Shown here piece by piece: positions 16,002 through 24,546 of a DNA stretch of 33,121 bases. Numbering within the stretch: position 1 is the stretch's first letter; the number at the start of each line of letters is the position of its first letter. The DNA is taken from the NCBI RefSeq assembly GCF_004346685.1, contig NZ_SMCO01000030.1:1-33121 (forward strand). Direction: 5' to 3'. This stretch comes from Sulfurirhabdus autotrophica. Its GTDB lineage: Bacteria > Pseudomonadota > Gammaproteobacteria > Burkholderiales > SMCO01. The notes beneath the pieces are model-generated. The model made no database searches. It was not told the DNA's origin and saw nothing but the letters and a program-made list of their open reading frames with translations. A program made the position numbers and the translations under genes.

Positions 16002-16344
16002 GTTATCAGTGTGTCAGGCGCTCATCATTCAAGTTCAGGAAATCGCCAAACAACATGATGCATTGGCTGTAAAACTGATCAAGCTGCAGATTGGTCCATT
16101 ATCAGGTGTTGAGGCCAGCTTGCTCGAAAATGCCTTCCCTTTGGCCAGTGCAGGCACTGTAGCCGAAAATGCGGTTTTGTACATTGACCGACTGCCAGTG
16201 CGGGTCCGCTGCCAGCAATGCGGTGCAGAAACAGAAGCGGCAGCCAACCGGCTGATATGCGGGCAATGCGGGGATTATCATACGCAGTTGATTTCCGGAG
16301 ATGAAATGCTGCTGGCCAGCGTGGAACTGACAAAAGAATCCTGA
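15994..16344 (+). CDS. hypA: Nickel chaperone HypA
   Basis: 116 residues starting at a GTG so that the protein begins MHELSVCQAL; HypA needs His2 for nickel binding, which fixes this start. GGAGGGAG lies upstream, inside hypC, and the start overlaps the hypC stop, giving coupled translation. The zinc site is visible as two CxxC pairs (CQQCG and CGQCG) separated by 12 residues. It works with HypB to load nickel into HynL. Confidence 0.95.
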   Translation: MHELSVCQALIIQVQEIAKQHDALAVKLIKLQIGPLSGVEASLLENAFPLASAGTVAENAVLYIDRLPVRVRCQQCGAETEAAANRLICGQCGDYHTQLISGDEMLLASVELTKES

Positions 16345-16409
16345 GCATATAAAGCAAAAATTCAAGTTATTCTGACAAAGATATTTTGGTGATAAATTCG
16401 AGGTCATTT

Positions 16410-17216
16410 ATGTGCAATACCTGTGGTTGCAACATTACCCCCGGCAATAAGCACTTTGCCTATAAGCCAGTAGAAGGCGGCACAACTGCGGTGTCTGTTT
16501 TGAAAAACCTGTTGGCAAAAAACGATGATCAAGCCGTCCACAATCGGCAGCACTTTGATAGTCACGGAGTGCTTGCGATCAATTTGATGTCCTCCCCCGG
16601 TTCTGGCAAGACAGCTTTGCTGGAAGCGACGATCGATGCCTTGAAACACGAATTTCGGATTGCCGTCATTGAGGGCGACCTTGAAACGGAAAATGATGCG
16701 GATCGCATTCGTGCCAAAGGCGTACCAGCGATCCAGATCACTACCGGAAGTGCGTGCCACCTGGATGCCCACATGGTGCATGATGCGTTGCATAGCTTAC
16801 CTCTGGAAGGGCTGGATATTCTGTTTATCGAAAATGTGGGCAATCTGGTATGCCCGGCCAGTTTTGATTTGGGTCAGCACCGGAATATTACGTTGCTTTC
16901 GGTCACCGAAGGGGATGATAAACCCGCCAAGTACCCTGTCATGTTTCGCGCGGCTGACGCCATTGTGCTGACCAAAACAGATTTGTTGTCTGTGCTGGAT
17001 GATTTTGATCCGCAGCGCGCAGAGCGATTTGTGCGTGAGTTAGCATCTAATGCACCGATGATGCATTTATCTGCCAGAAAGCAGATTGGGCTGGATGTCT
17101 GGTTTGACTGGTTGCGTCAAGAGTTGCACGCCCAGCGCGACAGGGTGAATCAAGGTAAAACCGCTCGCCCCAAAATTCAACCAGAAGGTGTTCAGTTGCA
17201 TGTGAGCACGGTGTAA
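16410..17216 (+). CDS. hypB: Nickel-inserting GTPase HypB
   Basis: 268 residues. The start at 16410 is chosen because HypB proteins begin MCxxCGC, here MCNTCGCN, the high-affinity nickel site, with GAGGT just upstream. The G-domain is intact: SSPGSGKTALL (P-loop about 62-68), IEGDLETENDADR (switch), ENVGNLVCPASFD (metal-sensing Cys region) and TKTDLL (base recognition). It has no long histidine-rich stretch, so large-scale nickel storage is unlikely. It sits 65 bases after hypA and 30 bases before hypD. Confidence 0.96.
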   Translation: MCNTCGCNITPGNKHFAYKPVEGGTTAVSVLKNLLAKNDDQAVHNRQHFDSHGVLAINLMSSPGSGKTALLEATIDALKHEFRIAVIEGDLETENDADRIRAKGVPAIQITTGSACHLDAHMVHDALHSLPLEGLDILFIENVGNLVCPASFDLGQHRNITLLSVTEGDDKPAKYPVMFRAADAIVLTKTDLLSVLDDFDPQRAERFVRELASNAPMMHLSARKQIGLDVWFDWLRQELHAQRDRVNQGKTARPKIQPEGVQLHVSTV

Positions 17217-17246
17217 ATGTTTATCTGTATTGTCAGGTGCATCTGA

Positions 17247-18356
17247 ATGAAATTATCTGCCAAAGAATGGCTGGACAAAATTCAGGCATTACCGCTGGAA
17301 AGAAAAATCAAAATCATGAACGTGTGTGGCGGTCATGAACGCTCCATTACGATGGCGGGATTACGTAGCGCACTGCCAAAGCATATTGAGCTGATTCCAG
17401 GGCCGGGCTGTCCGGTTTGTGTATGCCCTGAAGAAGACGTGTATCAGGCAATTCAGCTCGCCCTTCATGAACCCATTATTTTAGTGGCCTTTGGCGACAT
17501 GTTGCGAGTGCCAGTGAATGTCGCCAAGGGTGAGATACGTTCTCTTGATGAAGCCAAAGCAGCGGGTGCGGATATTCGCCCTATTGCCTCACCCGCAGAA
17601 GCTGTACAGATTGCAAGGGAAAACGCTGGAAAAACCGTTGTTTTTTTCGCGGCGGGTTTTGAAACGACCACTGCGCCTGTAGCCGCGATGCTGGCTGAAG
17701 GTGTCCCGGAAAACTTGTCCGTACTGCTCTCCGGAAGATTAACCTGGCCAGCTGTAGCCATGCTGCTGGATAGCGAATTGCCGGGGTTCGATGCGCTGGT
17801 AGCACCTGGGCATGTGGCTACGGTAATGGGGCCAGAAGAATGGCAGTTTGTGGTAGAAAAACACAAAATGCCTGCGGCTGTAGCTGGTTTTTCACCAGAA
17901 AGCTTATTGGCGGCGATGTATTCAGTGCTGCGCCAGTTGTTGGAAGGCGAACGCTTTTTAGATAATTGTTATCCAGAAGTAGTTCGTACTGGCGGAAATC
18001 CGGTTGCTCAGCGATTTTTTGCCCACACCATGGATATCGTGGATGCCAACTGGCGGGGAGTGGGTGTTATCCCGCATTCCGGATTTGAACTGAATGCCTT
18101 GTTTCAAGCACGCAATGCCCGGCTTCAGTTTCCATCCTATGAAGATGTTTCTCGCAAACGTGCCGGGCAAATGCCGCCGGGTTGCGATTGCGCAAAAGTC
18201 GTGCTTGGTAAAATCTACCCCAATCAATGCCGCATCTACGGTAAAGCTTGCACGCCACGCTCACCCGTTGGGCCTTGTATGGTTTCAGATGAAGGAGCGT
18301 GTCGCATATGGTGGTCATCGGGCGTGCGTGAAGCTCAAAAGGCAGTGCTGACTTGA
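17247..18356 (+). CDS. hypD: Hydrogenase maturation protein HypD
   Basis: 369 residues, normal length. HypD holds a [4Fe-4S] cluster and assembles the Fe(CN)2CO unit with HypC. Conserved signatures: MNVCGGHERS (C27), PGPGCPVCVCPEED, FAAGFETTTAP and a C-terminal cysteine cluster in CDCAKVVLGKIYPNQC, followed by CTPRSPVGPCMVS and GAC. No hypE follows, where one would often be found; instead a small exported protein gene overlaps its stop codon. Confidence 0.97.
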   Translation: MKLSAKEWLDKIQALPLERKIKIMNVCGGHERSITMAGLRSALPKHIELIPGPGCPVCVCPEEDVYQAIQLALHEPIILVAFGDMLRVPVNVAKGEIRSLDEAKAAGADIRPIASPAEAVQIARENAGKTVVFFAAGFETTTAPVAAMLAEGVPENLSVLLSGRLTWPAVAMLLDSELPGFDALVAPGHVATVMGPEEWQFVVEKHKMPAAVAGFSPESLLAAMYSVLRQLLEGERFLDNCYPEVVRTGGNPVAQRFFAHTMDIVDANWRGVGVIPHSGFELNALFQARNARLQFPSYEDVSRKRAGQMPPGCDCAKVVLGKIYPNQCRIYGKACTPRSPVGPCMVSDEGACRIWWSSGVREAQKAVLT

Positions 18357-18655
18357 TTAAGATACCCGCGGCATGCTTGCGTAGTCTGTTGGTAGTGGCG
18401 TTCATGAGTTATTACACAGTGACAATGGCGGCTGAAATCCCTTTTGAAAAATTTCGCATACTTGATGACGGGATGTCAGTAGCTGAAGTCGTGCTGTTGG
18501 CAGGTGAGCCGGACAGGGAAACACATGTACAGTCCCATAGATGGGTGTCGAGAAAAATTTGGTATTACATACCCAAGGATCGATCAGGGTGGTTGACCAC
18601 AATTACTTTTGATAACAATGGGCGGGTTTTTTCGATAGAACGTGTTAAGCCATAA
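18353..18655 (+). CDS. Small exported BamE/SmpA-like protein coupled to hypD
   Basis: 100 residues if started at the TTG overlapping the hypD stop (TTGA). That start gives a proper signal peptide (K3, core RSLLVVAFMSYYTVTMA, cleavage near MAA-E). The mature part, DDGMSVAEVVLLAGEPDRE then IWYYIP and TTITFDNNGRVFSIERVK, follows the SmpA/OmlA/BamE-like or DUF2845-like fold: a helix after GMS, then a three-strand sheet. No lipobox Cys. An ATG at 18404 would remove the signal. Role unknown; linkage to hydrogenase genes is only positional. Confidence 0.72.
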   Translation: MIKIPAACLRSLLVVAFMSYYTVTMAAEIPFEKFRILDDGMSVAEVVLLAGEPDRETHVQSHRWVSRKIWYYIPKDRSGWLTTITFDNNGRVFSIERVKP

Positions 18656-18689
18656 AGTATTTGGAAGGGTTGTTTGGTATCCCGTTCTG

Positions 18690-18714
18690 TTTAGATTTGC
18701 CTGGCAGATCTAAA
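18690..18714. terminator. Weak hairpin between convergent genes
   Basis: TTTAGAT (18690-18696) pairs with ATCTAAA (18708-18714) around an 11-base loop, between the convergent SmpA-like and hfq genes. No clean T-run on either strand, so terminator function is tentative. Confidence 0.25.
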
Positions 18715-18738
18715 TATCGATATTACGTTAAGTCAAAA

Positions 18739-18993
18739 TCAAACTTCATCCGGCTTTGCATCTCGTGCTGGAAGTTGCACCTGACGTGAAGGTGAAATGG
18801 TAGAGATAGCGTGCTTGAAAATGGTCTGGGTGACGTTGTCGTGACCTTTAAGCATGATGATATATTGGTCAAACGATTCAATTTTGCCCACCAGCTTGAT
18901 ACCATTCACCAGGAAAATGGAAACCGGTATATGTTCCTTACGCAGCGTATTCAGGAACGGTTCTTGCAATGAAACATAATCTTTTTGGCCCAT
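18739..18993 (-). CDS. hfq: Hfq-like RNA chaperone, divergent loop and rim
   Basis: 84 residues with an intact Sm core: [37 protein letters not shown] and [12 protein letters not shown]. Proximal-face residues equivalent to E. coli Q8, Q41, K56 and H57 are present. Differences from E. coli Hfq: the rim RRER is RKEH, the beta3-beta4 segment has two extra residues ([10 protein letters not shown] for NTVSQMVY), and the C-terminal tail is short. The ribosome site (GGGAGGCC) is strong. It is not next to miaA or hflX, the usual context, so it may be a second, specialised Hfq. Confidence 0.93.
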   Translation of the reverse strand: MGQKDYVSLQEPFLNTLRKEHIPVSIFLVNGIKLVGKIESFDQYIIMLKGHDNVTQTIFKHAISTISPSRQVQLPARDAKPDEV

Positions 18994-19186
18994 GCGGCCT
19001 CCCTGCTTATTAATATTTAGAAACTAAACCAGCGTAAATGAAAGTCGTACATAAGATGAATATAGCATAGAACCGATCACTAAAATATCGGCAATAAAAT
19101 TATTAGGTGATTTGGAGTTTAAAGTCATTACGAAAGAAGTGAATTGTGCTGTTCACAGCGGGAACAATATCAAGTGAATTTAACTG

Positions 19187-19265
19187 TTTTTACGTAAAAA
19201 AAACCGCTACCAGTGCGCATATGCTGGAATGGTCGTCAAATGACCATTTGTCACAGTTAAGTGAC
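19187..19265. promoter_or_regulatory. Cluster of palindromes upstream of hfq / behind ybaK
   Basis: In 80 bases: TTTTTACGTAAAAA (19187-19200, perfect 14-base palindrome), AATGGTC / GACCATT (19228-19234 and 19242-19248), and GTCAC / GTGAC (19250-19254 and 19261-19265). The gene spacing 18994-19290 has no ORF. The first element contains TTTTACGTAAAA, also found inside the higBA operator at 31234-31245. Confidence 0.45.
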
Positions 19266-19290
19266 GTAAACTGTACCCACAAAGCAGCCG

Positions 19291-19761
19291 CTAAATTGAG
19301 GAGCTAAATTCCCCGTGCATGGCGGAGCTCATGGCTTCTTCAAACTGTTCGCAACTCATATGAATCAATTCTTCATGGTCACCGGCTTCAAAGTAAATAT
19401 CTCGGTTTTCCATAAGACTGTCATCCAGAATGGTTTCAATACCATAAGCCAAACCTATTGCAGGGATAGCCCCTCTTTCGCAATCCTGAAACAAGTCAGA
19501 AACTTCGCGCTCTGACGCCATTCTGACTTGCCGGCCAGTTTGCCTACGTATCTCACCCAACTTAACGTGGTGAGTCGCGGGTAACACAGCCATCATGTAT
19601 CCGTTGTCGTCTTCCAGTAATACGGCCTTGGCCAGACAATCCCCTTCAATTTGCGCAGCATACGCAGTTTTAAGGCTGGTTTGTGTGTGGGGATGTTTCA
19701 CCACGTCATAGGGAATGTCGTGCATGTTCAGGTATTTTTCGATGGTATAAGCAATAGCCAT
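19291..19761 (-). CDS. YbaK/ProX-type aminoacyl-tRNA deacylase-like protein
   Basis: 156 residues of the YbaK/EbsC domain family, which hydrolyses mischarged aminoacyl-tRNAs in trans. Matching elements: VKHPHTQTSLKTAYAAQI, LAKAVLLEDDNGYMMAVLPA (the central lysine strand), LGEIRRQTGR and IPAIGLAYGIETILDDSL. The strong ribosome site AAAGGAGAAAGATC fixes the start. Substrate specificity (Cys-tRNA-Pro, Ala-tRNA-Pro or other) cannot be told from sequence. It is divergent from the MBL-fold gene. Confidence 0.9.
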   Translation of the reverse strand: MAIAYTIEKYLNMHDIPYDVVKHPHTQTSLKTAYAAQIEGDCLAKAVLLEDDNGYMMAVLPATHHVKLGEIRRQTGRQVRMASEREVSDLFQDCERGAIPAIGLAYGIETILDDSLMENRDIYFEAGDHEELIHMSCEQFEEAMSSAMHGEFSSSI

Positions 19762-19895
19762 GATCTTTCTCCTTTATGGGAAATCACTGGTAAGCCTTTA
19801 ATATAGTAGAAATATTGAATAATAAAAGGATAAATAGAGGTTTTTTGGTTATAAATAGTAAGTGAGGTTTGATGATTGTGGCTCGGAGTTAGGTA

Positions 19896-20921
19896 ATGCG
19901 TCCTTTGTTTCATCCAAAACTGGTTAATGAGCCATTCGGAGACCCGGGGCTCTTTGTTGATTTTCTGTTTGAAAAACGCGCGCTGTTATTCGACCTGGGT
20001 GAAATTCATCATCTTCCACCGCGCAAACTGTTACGCGTCAGCCATGTGTTTGTTTCGCACACGCATATGGACCATTTTATCGGGTTTGATACGCTGTTGC
20101 GTATTTGCCTGGGGCGAGAGAAAAAGGTGTTTTTGTACGGACCGCCCAATTTTCTGGAACAGGTAGAGCACAAACTCGCATCTTACACCTGGAATCTGGT
20201 GGAAAATTATGCGACAGATTTCACTCTGGTCGTGACGGAAGTGAATCCCGATTGCCATGCGCGCAGCGCAGAATTTCATTGTCAATCAGCGTTCAGGCGA
20301 GAAAAAGAGAAAACATGGCGTTTAACCGATAATGTATTGCTGGATGAAACGATGTTTTGTGTGCGATATGCCATGCTTGACCATAAAATTCCAAGCATGG
20401 CTTTTGCACTGGAAGAAAAATCACATGTCAATATATGGAAAAATCGGCTGATGGCGCTGGCGTTACCCATCGGGCCGTGGTTAAAAGAATTGAAACGTGC
20501 CGTATTGAGCGGGGAACCAGATGACACTTTGATTCGAGCATGGTGGGTCGAAGAAGGTGAGCGCCAGGAAAAAGTTTTTCAATTGGGAAAGCTGAAAGAG
20601 CAAGTTGTACGTATCGTACCTGGACAGAAGCTGGCATACGTAACCGATGTGGTTTATCACGCCGAAAATGCCTCAAGAATAGCTGCATTGGCAAGCGGTG
20701 CTTATGTGTTATTCATTGAAAGTACTTTCTTACAGCAAGATGTGCAACGAGCAGCAGAAAAATATCATTTAACTGCCTGGCAGGCCGGGATTATTGCGCG
20801 CCAGGCTGGCGTTGCAACGGTTATTCCCTTCCATTTTTCTCCTATTTATTCTGGCAATGAGGCGTTGTTGCGGCAGGAGCTTGAAAAAGTATTCTCGCTG
20901 GGAATTTGCTTGCCGGCTTAA
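19896..20921 (+). CDS. RNase Z-like metallo-beta-lactamase fold hydrolase
   Basis: 341 residues. Metal-binding motif HTHMDH at 55-60 (SHTHMDHFIGFDTLLR), followed by further likely ligands H162 region (MLDHKIPSM), D in YVTDVVYH and H in IPFHFSPIYSG. This arrangement is that of RNase Z/ElaC-like phosphodiesterases, but the sequence lacks a clear tRNA-binding exosite, so it need not be the tRNA 3' processing enzyme. GGAG lies 4-8 bases before the ATG. It is followed closely by dodecin. Confidence 0.85.
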   Translation: MRPLFHPKLVNEPFGDPGLFVDFLFEKRALLFDLGEIHHLPPRKLLRVSHVFVSHTHMDHFIGFDTLLRICLGREKKVFLYGPPNFLEQVEHKLASYTWNLVENYATDFTLVVTEVNPDCHARSAEFHCQSAFRREKEKTWRLTDNVLLDETMFCVRYAMLDHKIPSMAFALEEKSHVNIWKNRLMALALPIGPWLKELKRAVLSGEPDDTLIRAWWVEEGERQEKVFQLGKLKEQVVRIVPGQKLAYVTDVVYHAENASRIAALASGAYVLFIESTFLQQDVQRAAEKYHLTAWQAGIIARQAGVATVIPFHFSPIYSGNEALLRQELEKVFSLGICLPA

Positions 20922-21027
20922 AAATGTTTGATGCGGTTTGTACTATAGTGAACAGAGGCTGGTTGCGTATTGACAGAGCTCATGCTGAATGCAATCGGGT
21001 ATCAATAAACAGGTAAGGAGAACTGGC

Positions 21028-21231
21028 ATGTCAAATGTCATGAAGGTCATTGAAGTATTAGCGGAGTCAGATAAAAGTTGGGAAGATGCGGCAGCGCAGG
21101 CGGTTACCCGCGCAGGAAAATCCCTGCATGGTATTAAATCCATCTATATCAAGGATTTTGAAGCCAAAGTAGAAGAAGGGAAAATTGTTAAGTACCGGAT
21201 AAACGCCAATATCTCGTTCCAGCTGGACTGA
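21028..21231 (+). CDS. Dodecin, flavin-storage protein
   Basis: 67 residues. The family pattern is clear: VMKVIEVLAESDKSWEDAAAQAV with the conserved Trp of the flavin-stacking site, GIKSIYIKDFEAKVEEGKI and YRINANISFQLD. Dodecins form hollow dodecamers that bind FMN or related flavins. AAGGAGAA before ATG 21028 fixes the start. Downstream is a shared terminator with the convergent transporter gene. Confidence 0.95.
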   Translation: MSNVMKVIEVLAESDKSWEDAAAQAVTRAGKSLHGIKSIYIKDFEAKVEEGKIVKYRINANISFQLD

Positions 21232-21266
21232 TTAATGTAAGCATAATTAACGCCAATAGCGAGTTA

Positions 21267-21291
21267 AAAATCAGTTGCTATGACTGATTTT
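21267..21291. terminator. Bidirectional intrinsic terminator
   Basis: AAAATCAGT (21267-21275) pairs exactly with ACTGATTTT (21283-21291) around TGCTATG, giving T-rich tails both ways. It serves dodecin (plus) and overlaps the stop codon of the transporter (minus). Confidence 0.65.
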
Positions 21292-22576
21292 CTTTGCGTA
21301 AAGCTACGCGCCTGCCACGCTTCACGTCAATGCCCGCCAAAATAAGTAAACCCGCAACAAAATAACTGCCGGTAATCAAAATGGCAAGTCGATGATCCCC
21401 TTTGGAAATCCAGCTTACCAGCCCGTAAGTGATTGGCCCCAGAATGGAAGAAAACTTCACTGCGAGCCCCCACAAGCCAAAAAACTCTGCACGCCGCGCA
21501 GCAGGGCTTAAAAAACCGACCAGTGCACGCCCAGCAGATTGACTGGAGCCCATACAGACACCGGCAAGGTTGGCGGCTATCCAAAATTGCGTCGGTCCTT
21601 CTGCACCCCATGCCAGTAATATCATTCCGATCCACCCAAACAATGTAAGTGCAATGGTGGGAATGTGTCCTATGCGATCTTGCACGTGGCCAAACAGAAA
21701 TGCGCCGATGGCCGCAGTGATGTTGACCACAAAAATAAGCATAATGGTTTGTTGCGTAGTGAAATGCATTGCCTGTTGCGCATAGATAGCAGCGAGGGTA
21801 ATCACTGCCTGAATACCTGCCTGATAAAATACCGTACAGATCAGAAAGCGCCGTAAATCACGGAACTGTTTTGCTCGGCGCAGGGTGTGGCCCAGGCGCG
21901 CAAACGATTCCTGAAAAATGTTTAGGCCTTGTAAATGGGGTTGCGGTAAGGCGCGTTCTTTCAAGAACATAAACGTAGGCAGGCTGGAAAGCGCAAATAG
22001 CGCAGCGGTAATCAGCATGGTAACAGGGACAAAGTCAGTTGCTTTCTGGTTGTGTCCTTGTGCCCATGTCACATAGGCCAGGCAAGCACCAAGACTTACT
22101 AATCCGCCCACATATCCCAGACTCCAGCCCCAGCCGGATACTTTTCCCAGAGCGCGTCCACGGGCCAGCTCCGGTAAGAAAGCCGCGATCAGATTTTCTC
22201 CGCATCCATAAAAAAAATTGGAAAAGACGATTAGTGGGATAGTCAGCCACAAACTATTGGGGCCCGCAAAAGCGAGCAGTGCTGTAAATATCACACAGCC
22301 AATTGTTGTTGCGGCCAACAGTTTTTTCTTGGCGGCATAGGCATCCGCGTATGCGCCGATGACTGGCGCAAAGAGCATAATGAGTGTGTAGGAAACTGCA
22401 AGCGCAAGTGTCCAGGCTAATGTAGCCCACGGAGCGTTGCCTGCCACAACCGAAACAAAATAAGCATTGAAAATGGCAGTGATGACCACCGTGGTATAGC
22501 CAGAATTAGCGAAATCATACATTGCCCATGACCAGATTTCTCGAGAAGTGACTGTCTTTGCCAGGGAGCGGTGCAT
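21278..22576 (-). CDS. MFS transporter, UMF1/ATG22-like family
   Basis: 432 residues, about 12 hydrophobic helices. The N-terminal signature EIWSWAMYDFANSGYTTVV is diagnostic for the UMF1 (Atg22-like) branch of MFS permeases. FAPVIGAYADAYAAKKKLL is the MFS motif A-like loop between helices 2 and 3, and SGWGWSLGYVGGLVSLG follows in helix 5. In yeast Atg22 effluxes amino acids from the vacuole; bacterial substrates are mostly unknown. The stop codon lies within a terminator hairpin. Confidence 0.9.
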   Translation of the reverse strand: MHRSLAKTVTSREIWSWAMYDFANSGYTTVVITAIFNAYFVSVVAGNAPWATLAWTLALAVSYTLIMLFAPVIGAYADAYAAKKKLLAATTIGCVIFTALLAFAGPNSLWLTIPLIVFSNFFYGCGENLIAAFLPELARGRALGKVSGWGWSLGYVGGLVSLGACLAYVTWAQGHNQKATDFVPVTMLITAALFALSSLPTFMFLKERALPQPHLQGLNIFQESFARLGHTLRRAKQFRDLRRFLICTVFYQAGIQAVITLAAIYAQQAMHFTTQQTIMLIFVVNITAAIGAFLFGHVQDRIGHIPTIALTLFGWIGMILLAWGAEGPTQFWIAANLAGVCMGSSQSAGRALVGFLSPAARRAEFFGLWGLAVKFSSILGPITYGLVSWISKGDHRLAILITGSYFVAGLLILAGIDVKRGRRVALRKENQS

Positions 22577-22701
22577 GGTTTTTCTTGACTTATCCGAGTG
22601 TGAAAACGATATTGTTATTTATTAGGGTAACGAATGTAAAACATATTCTTTGTTTTGCAGTCTGGTAATCTCAGAAATCAACAAAGTGGAGTAGGTAAAC
22701 A

Positions 22702-23172
22702 GTGACAAATAACAATGATGTAATACGAAGTGTTCGCTATGCGCTAGACCTGAGCGAACCAACGATTGTAGATGTTTTTAAACTTGCCGATTATGAAATC
22801 GATCGAATAGCCGTATCGAACCTTTTAAAAAAAGAAGATGAACCTGGTTTTGTTGAATGCAGTGATGAGATTTTAGCTTTCTTTCTGGATGGCCTGGTGA
22901 CTTATAAAAGGGGCAAGCGGGAGGGGGCGGCAGAGGTCGTTCAACCAGAGCCAACGCGTTTAACCAACAATATGATTTTAAAAAAGCTCAGGGTTGCTTT
23001 TGAGCTAAAAGAAGAAGATTTGCATGAGATTTTAAAGCTGGCTGATTTTGAATTGTCGAAGCCTGAAATGAGTGCCTTGTTCAGAAAAAAAGGGCATAAG
23101 AACTATCGGATTTGTGGTGATCAGTTGCTCCGGTATTTTCTTAAAGGGTTAACTATTCGGTTGCGGGGTTAA
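22702..23172 (+). CDS. yehS: DUF1456 protein, YehS-like
   Basis: 156 residues starting at GTG 22702 with GGAGTAGG upstream. Two copies of the DUF1456 repeat are visible: IRSVRYALDLSEPTIVDVFK then LADYEIDRIAVSNLLKKEDE (about 8-48), and LKKLRVAFELKEEDLHEILK then LADFELSKPEMSALFRKKGH (about 94-132). Each ends with a short helix (FLDGL, FLKGL). Function is not established for the family. It is followed by a strong bidirectional terminator. Confidence 0.93.
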   Translation: MTNNNDVIRSVRYALDLSEPTIVDVFKLADYEIDRIAVSNLLKKEDEPGFVECSDEILAFFLDGLVTYKRGKREGAAEVVQPEPTRLTNNMILKKLRVAFELKEEDLHEILKLADFELSKPEMSALFRKKGHKNYRICGDQLLRYFLKGLTIRLRG

Positions 23173-23258
23173 TTTCTAGTTACGTAAATTTCAAGATGCA
23201 CATTTTGCATGATGATGGCGCAGGAAAGTACAAATCAAGTGAGCTGGTTTTAGTTGAA

Positions 23259-23281
23259 AAGAAACCCGCGGCGGGTTTCTT
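23259..23281. terminator. Strong bidirectional terminator
   Basis: AAGAAACCCGC (23259-23269) and GCGGGTTTCTT (23271-23281) are exact complements (central few bases form the loop), with T-rich exits in both directions. It separates convergent yehS and the PEP-CTERM protease gene. Confidence 0.8.
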
Positions 23282-23301
23282 AATTAAGTGATGCTGATTA
23301 C

Positions 23302-24234
23302 CTACGCTATTTGCGTTGCCCGGCTTCGTGCAAAACCAAACAAACCTGCAATTCCAGAAGCAAACAGCCATGCGGCCGCTGGAACTGGTACGGCAGTTGG
23401 AGCAGAAATTTGCCACCCTGTATCTTTCAGGGCAGCAAAATCCAGTTCCGTAAAGTGTTTACGTGTACCGGCTGCAATGGAAGGGTCCATTGCAACTTCC
23501 TGAGAAACGCCATTAACCGTGCTGGTGAGGCCTTGTTGCCAGTGTCCATTATCTGCCAATGGCACTACGCCACCATATAAAGCATCTGAAGCGTTACCTG
23601 TGAAGCCGCTGTTCCCTACTAAATTTGCAAAAGAGTTTGCTGTGCCAAACCCTAATACATGGCCCAGTTCGTGCACTGCAACTGAATAGAAATCGAACAG
23701 GCCGGAACCTTGAACGGGGTCAGTACTGCCAAAATACCAGTTAGATTGAGCATTATTGAATGTGATTGCGCCGCCCCATGGTCCAAAATCGGTATTCGGA
23801 TTGCTGTTTGCACCTGTTTGGCCACGGTCCAGGCTGCTGATAAATTGGGATGAGCCACTGGCGCCATATCCACCTGGGCCACCTTCACCCAGTGTGCCTG
23901 ATCCAAGGTTTTGAGCGCCCACATACACAATCAAAGCATTGCTAGCCACGCTATAGTTGTTCAGGGTAACTAATGCACCAGTAGTGGGATTGCTGAAATT
24001 TGCATTGTAGCTATTACTACCAGAAGAGGTAATCGCAGTCAGATTATCTTGTATACGTGAGGTGAATTCACTTGCGGCCTGATTGAGTAATGTCTGGCGG
24101 CTGGCGTTTGCACCAGTGAAAAAACCGGATGAGTCATAAGAATAATCAAAAATAATGCTGATAGCTGAGGCCGGCTGGCTGTTAACAAGCGCAGCAAAAG
24201 TGAGTGCTGCGCAGAGAGTGATATTCAGTTTCAT
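23302..24234 (-). CDS. PEP-CTERM (VPxPA type) secreted zinc metalloprotease-like protein
   Basis: 310 residues from ATG 24234, which starts a clean signal peptide (MKLNITLCAALTFAALVNSQ, cleavage near PASA). The zinc motif HELGH is at 188-192. The extended HExxHxxGxxH form fails at its last position (T198); H231 in DNGHWQQG could be the third ligand. MDPSIAAGTRKHFTELDFAALK near 249-270 is typical of PEP-CTERM-associated metallopeptidases. The C-terminal sorting tail is VPVPAAAWLFASGIAGLFGF followed by ARSR, for exosortase processing. A TTGTCA-N17-CATAAT promoter lies about 100 bases upstream. Downstream is the yehS terminator. Confidence 0.88.
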   Translation of the reverse strand: MKLNITLCAALTFAALVNSQPASAISIIFDYSYDSSGFFTGANASRQTLLNQAASEFTSRIQDNLTAITSSGSNSYNANFSNPTTGALVTLNNYSVASNALIVYVGAQNLGSGTLGEGGPGGYGASGSSQFISSLDRGQTGANSNPNTDFGPWGGAITFNNAQSNWYFGSTDPVQGSGLFDFYSVAVHELGHVLGFGTANSFANLVGNSGFTGNASDALYGGVVPLADNGHWQQGLTSTVNGVSQEVAMDPSIAAGTRKHFTELDFAALKDTGWQISAPTAVPVPAAAWLFASGIAGLFGFARSRATQIA

Positions 24235-24334
24235 GTTTGGTGCCCTAAAGATTTGAAAATTTTTTTGGGTGTTGCCCAAAATCCAGATTAATTACTGTTG
24301 CATCAAGGAAAGCAATAAATATGCCATTTGTCAT

Positions 24335-24363
24335 ATTATGCTGATTTGATAACAAAATGACAA
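24335..24363 (-). promoter_or_regulatory. Candidate sigma-70 promoter for the metalloprotease gene
   Basis: On the minus strand TTGTCA (24363-24358), 17-base spacer, CATAAT (24340-24335). It implies a leader of roughly 95 bases. The rest of the 24235-24546 spacer is AT-rich without an ORF. Confidence 0.38.
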
Positions 24364-24546
24364 TGGTGTGGTGAAAAATTTAATGGAAGTGTAAAATTTC
24401 TCGACAAAATTTTGGTATGAAATTGGTGTCAGTCAGAATCTGAATCGGATGTTTTTGGTATCGGTAGTAGTACGCATGGCATCAAATGAACTAACTGCTG
24501 TATTGTGGAAATATTTAAAAAATCCGATCAATATTTTAGCGGTTGG

